Assembly (NCBI GenBank): GCA_026004215.1
Contig: BPIR01000002.1
Location: 733,844-797,843 of the forward strand
Source of the DNA: Candidatus Binatia bacterium
GTDB lineage: Bacteria; Desulfobacterota; Binatia; HRBIN30
Length of the DNA stretch: 64,000 nt
Direction: 5' to 3'
Shown here: piece by piece, positions 63,233-64,000 of the stretch
How positions within the stretch are numbered: the first letter of the stretch is position 1
How the letters are laid out: each line of letters starts with the position of its first letter
Translations under genes and position numbers: made by a program
The notes under the pieces: model-generated
Databases searched by the model: none
What the model saw: the letters and a program-made list of their open reading frames with translations, nothing else
Told to the model about the DNA's origin: nothing

Positions 63233-63954
63233 ACGAAGTCCGCGCCAGCGCCTCGCCAGCACATCGGCTGGATGCCCCACTGCCGGCGCCGACCAGATGG
63301 CGAGGCTACGAACTCTCCTGGCAGTGGTGGAGTGCCGGAACCGTACGCGTGCAAGTGGCCACGGTGGCCGATCTCGCACGGCACGTGGATACCGAGGCGC
63401 TGCTGCGCGACCCGAATGCGCCGGAGCCCCCATATTGGGCCTATTTGTGGCCGGGAAGCCGTGCACTCGCGCGCTATCTCGTGTCGCACGCGGCTCCGGC
63501 CGGAGGGCGCGCCCTCGAAGTGGGTTGCGGGGCTGGTCTCGTGTCGGTGGTGTTGGCCTGCCTTGGCGCGCAAGTGTGGGCCTTCGACCGGGATCGCGAT
63601 GCCGTCGCACTTTGCCGCCTCAATGCCGCATGGAACGGAGTCTCGGTCGGGGTTTGGCGAGGGGATCTCGGGCAACCAAGTTTACGAAGTCGTGTGGACC
63701 TGTTGTGCGCAGCCGACGTGACGTACGACCCCCGCTTGCAGCAAGCCGTGCTGGCGCTTGCGGCCACGAGGTTGAGTGAAACAGGACGTTTACTGTGCAC
63801 CGAGTCGGTTCGTACATTCGATCGAGAATGGCTTGCCGATGCGGCCCGCAGGGGATTTTCTATTCGCGAGGAGCAATTGGACGAAGCAGACGGGGAAAGA
63901 TCCGTGCCCGTGCGCATGATAGAAATGCGCTGGGCCGAGGGAAAATACGAATGA
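63229..63954 (+). CDS. Class I SAM-dependent methyltransferase, METTL20/21-like
   Basis: A 241-residue methyltransferase overlapping the preceding gene by 4 bases. EPPYWAYLWPGSRALARYL is the hallmark lead-in of METTL20/21-type protein-lysine methyltransferases; motif I is ALEVGCGAGLVSVVLACLG, followed by VWAFDRDRDAVALC and AADVTYDPRLQQ. A protein substrate, such as electron-transfer flavoprotein for METTL20, is possible but not shown. It overlaps the next gene by 4 bases as well. Confidence 0.78.
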   Translation: MNEVRASASPAHRLDAPLPAPTRWRGYELSWQWWSAGTVRVQVATVADLARHVDTEALLRDPNAPEPPYWAYLWPGSRALARYLVSHAAPAGGRALEVGCGAGLVSVVLACLGAQVWAFDRDRDAVALCRLNAAWNGVSVGVWRGDLGQPSLRSRVDLLCAADVTYDPRLQQAVLALAATRLSETGRLLCTESVRTFDREWLADAARRGFSIREEQLDEADGERSVPVRMIEMRWAEGKYE

Positions 63955-64000
63955 AAGCGAGGAACTCAGTCCGGATCGTGCAGCGAATGGAACCAAGCAA
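63951..64000 (+). CDS. Start of a further gene, cut by the right edge
   Basis: ATG 63951 overlaps the methyltransferase stop as ATGA, continuing the coupled pattern of this operon. Only 16 codons are visible (MKARNSVRIVQRMEPS). They are basic and do not allow a family call. The pattern of two previous ATGA overlaps is the main reason to accept the start. Confidence 0.4.
   Translation, partial: MKARNSVRIVQRMEPS

Overview
The window is 64 kb of high-GC bacterial chromosome from a Gram-negative organism: it has a phosphate porin, TonB/ExbBD, a TonB-dependent receptor and lipoproteins. Secreted proteins carrying short calcium-binding repeats of the type GDCNGDGEVTIEE, cysteine-rich CGNG...CDDGN repeats and a nine-haem cytochrome resemble proteins I associate with Candidatus Binatota and related former deltaproteobacteria. 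That placement is tentative, because no rRNA or ribosomal protein gene is present.

Layout. 1-8.1 kb: housekeeping and signalling genes (MBL hydrolase, protoglobin histidine kinase, type II pantothenate kinase, N-acetylglutamate synthase-like protein, PAS histidine kinase, NadA). 8.1-9.4 kb: no credible gene. 9.4-10.2 kb: a secreted formylglycine-generating-enzyme-like protein. 10.4-16.4 kb: a run of small leftward genes separated by at least eight attC-like sites, all in the same orientation and with no integrase in the window. This is a cluster of attC sites lacking an integrase (CALIN). Its cassettes hold HicBA, a second toxin-antitoxin pair whose toxin is dead, an NmrA-like oxidoreductase, lipoproteins, a membrane protein, and broken MscL, cupin, alpha/beta-hydrolase and zinc-ribbon genes.

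16.9-29.7 kb: HIT protein, UbiB-like kinase, adenylate kinase, Kef-type antiporter, PsiE, a hibernation-factor/sigma-like fusion, MarC, a ClpP-like membrane protease, three Hsp20 genes, and a fused transporter/spermidine-synthase/TPR protein. 29.7-52.4 kb: a phosphate-starvation island. One leftward operon runs porin-pstS-pstC-pstA-pstB-phoU-phoB-phoR. A second runs tonB-exbB-exbD-exbD plus a PhoB-like DNA-binding protein. Next come three secreted proteins and a divergent TonB-dependent receptor followed by secreted EF-hand/cysteine-rich proteins. Three, possibly four, direct-repeat sites with an 11-base period (TTTCACG / TGTAACA / CGTAAGC) sit upstream of the porin, tonB and receptor genes and look like PhoB boxes. 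They tie these genes into one regulon for outer-membrane capture, energised uptake and inner-membrane transport of phosphate or a phosphorylated compound.

52.5-64 kb: glutathione transferase, DUF1614 protein, second UbiB-like kinase, DUF2333 protein, RarA, a small cysteine protein, a thioesterase, the nine-haem cytochrome, and a tight acyl-CoA ligase / GMC-associated domain / methyltransferase operon running off the right edge.

Two kinds of broken gene are present. Many genes between 34.5 and 48.8 kb, and two elsewhere, are interrupted only by single-base shifts, mostly at homopolymer runs, with otherwise fully conserved reading frames. This looks like consensus-sequence error. The broken cassettes instead carry in-frame stops and lost 5' ends, which looks like real decay.
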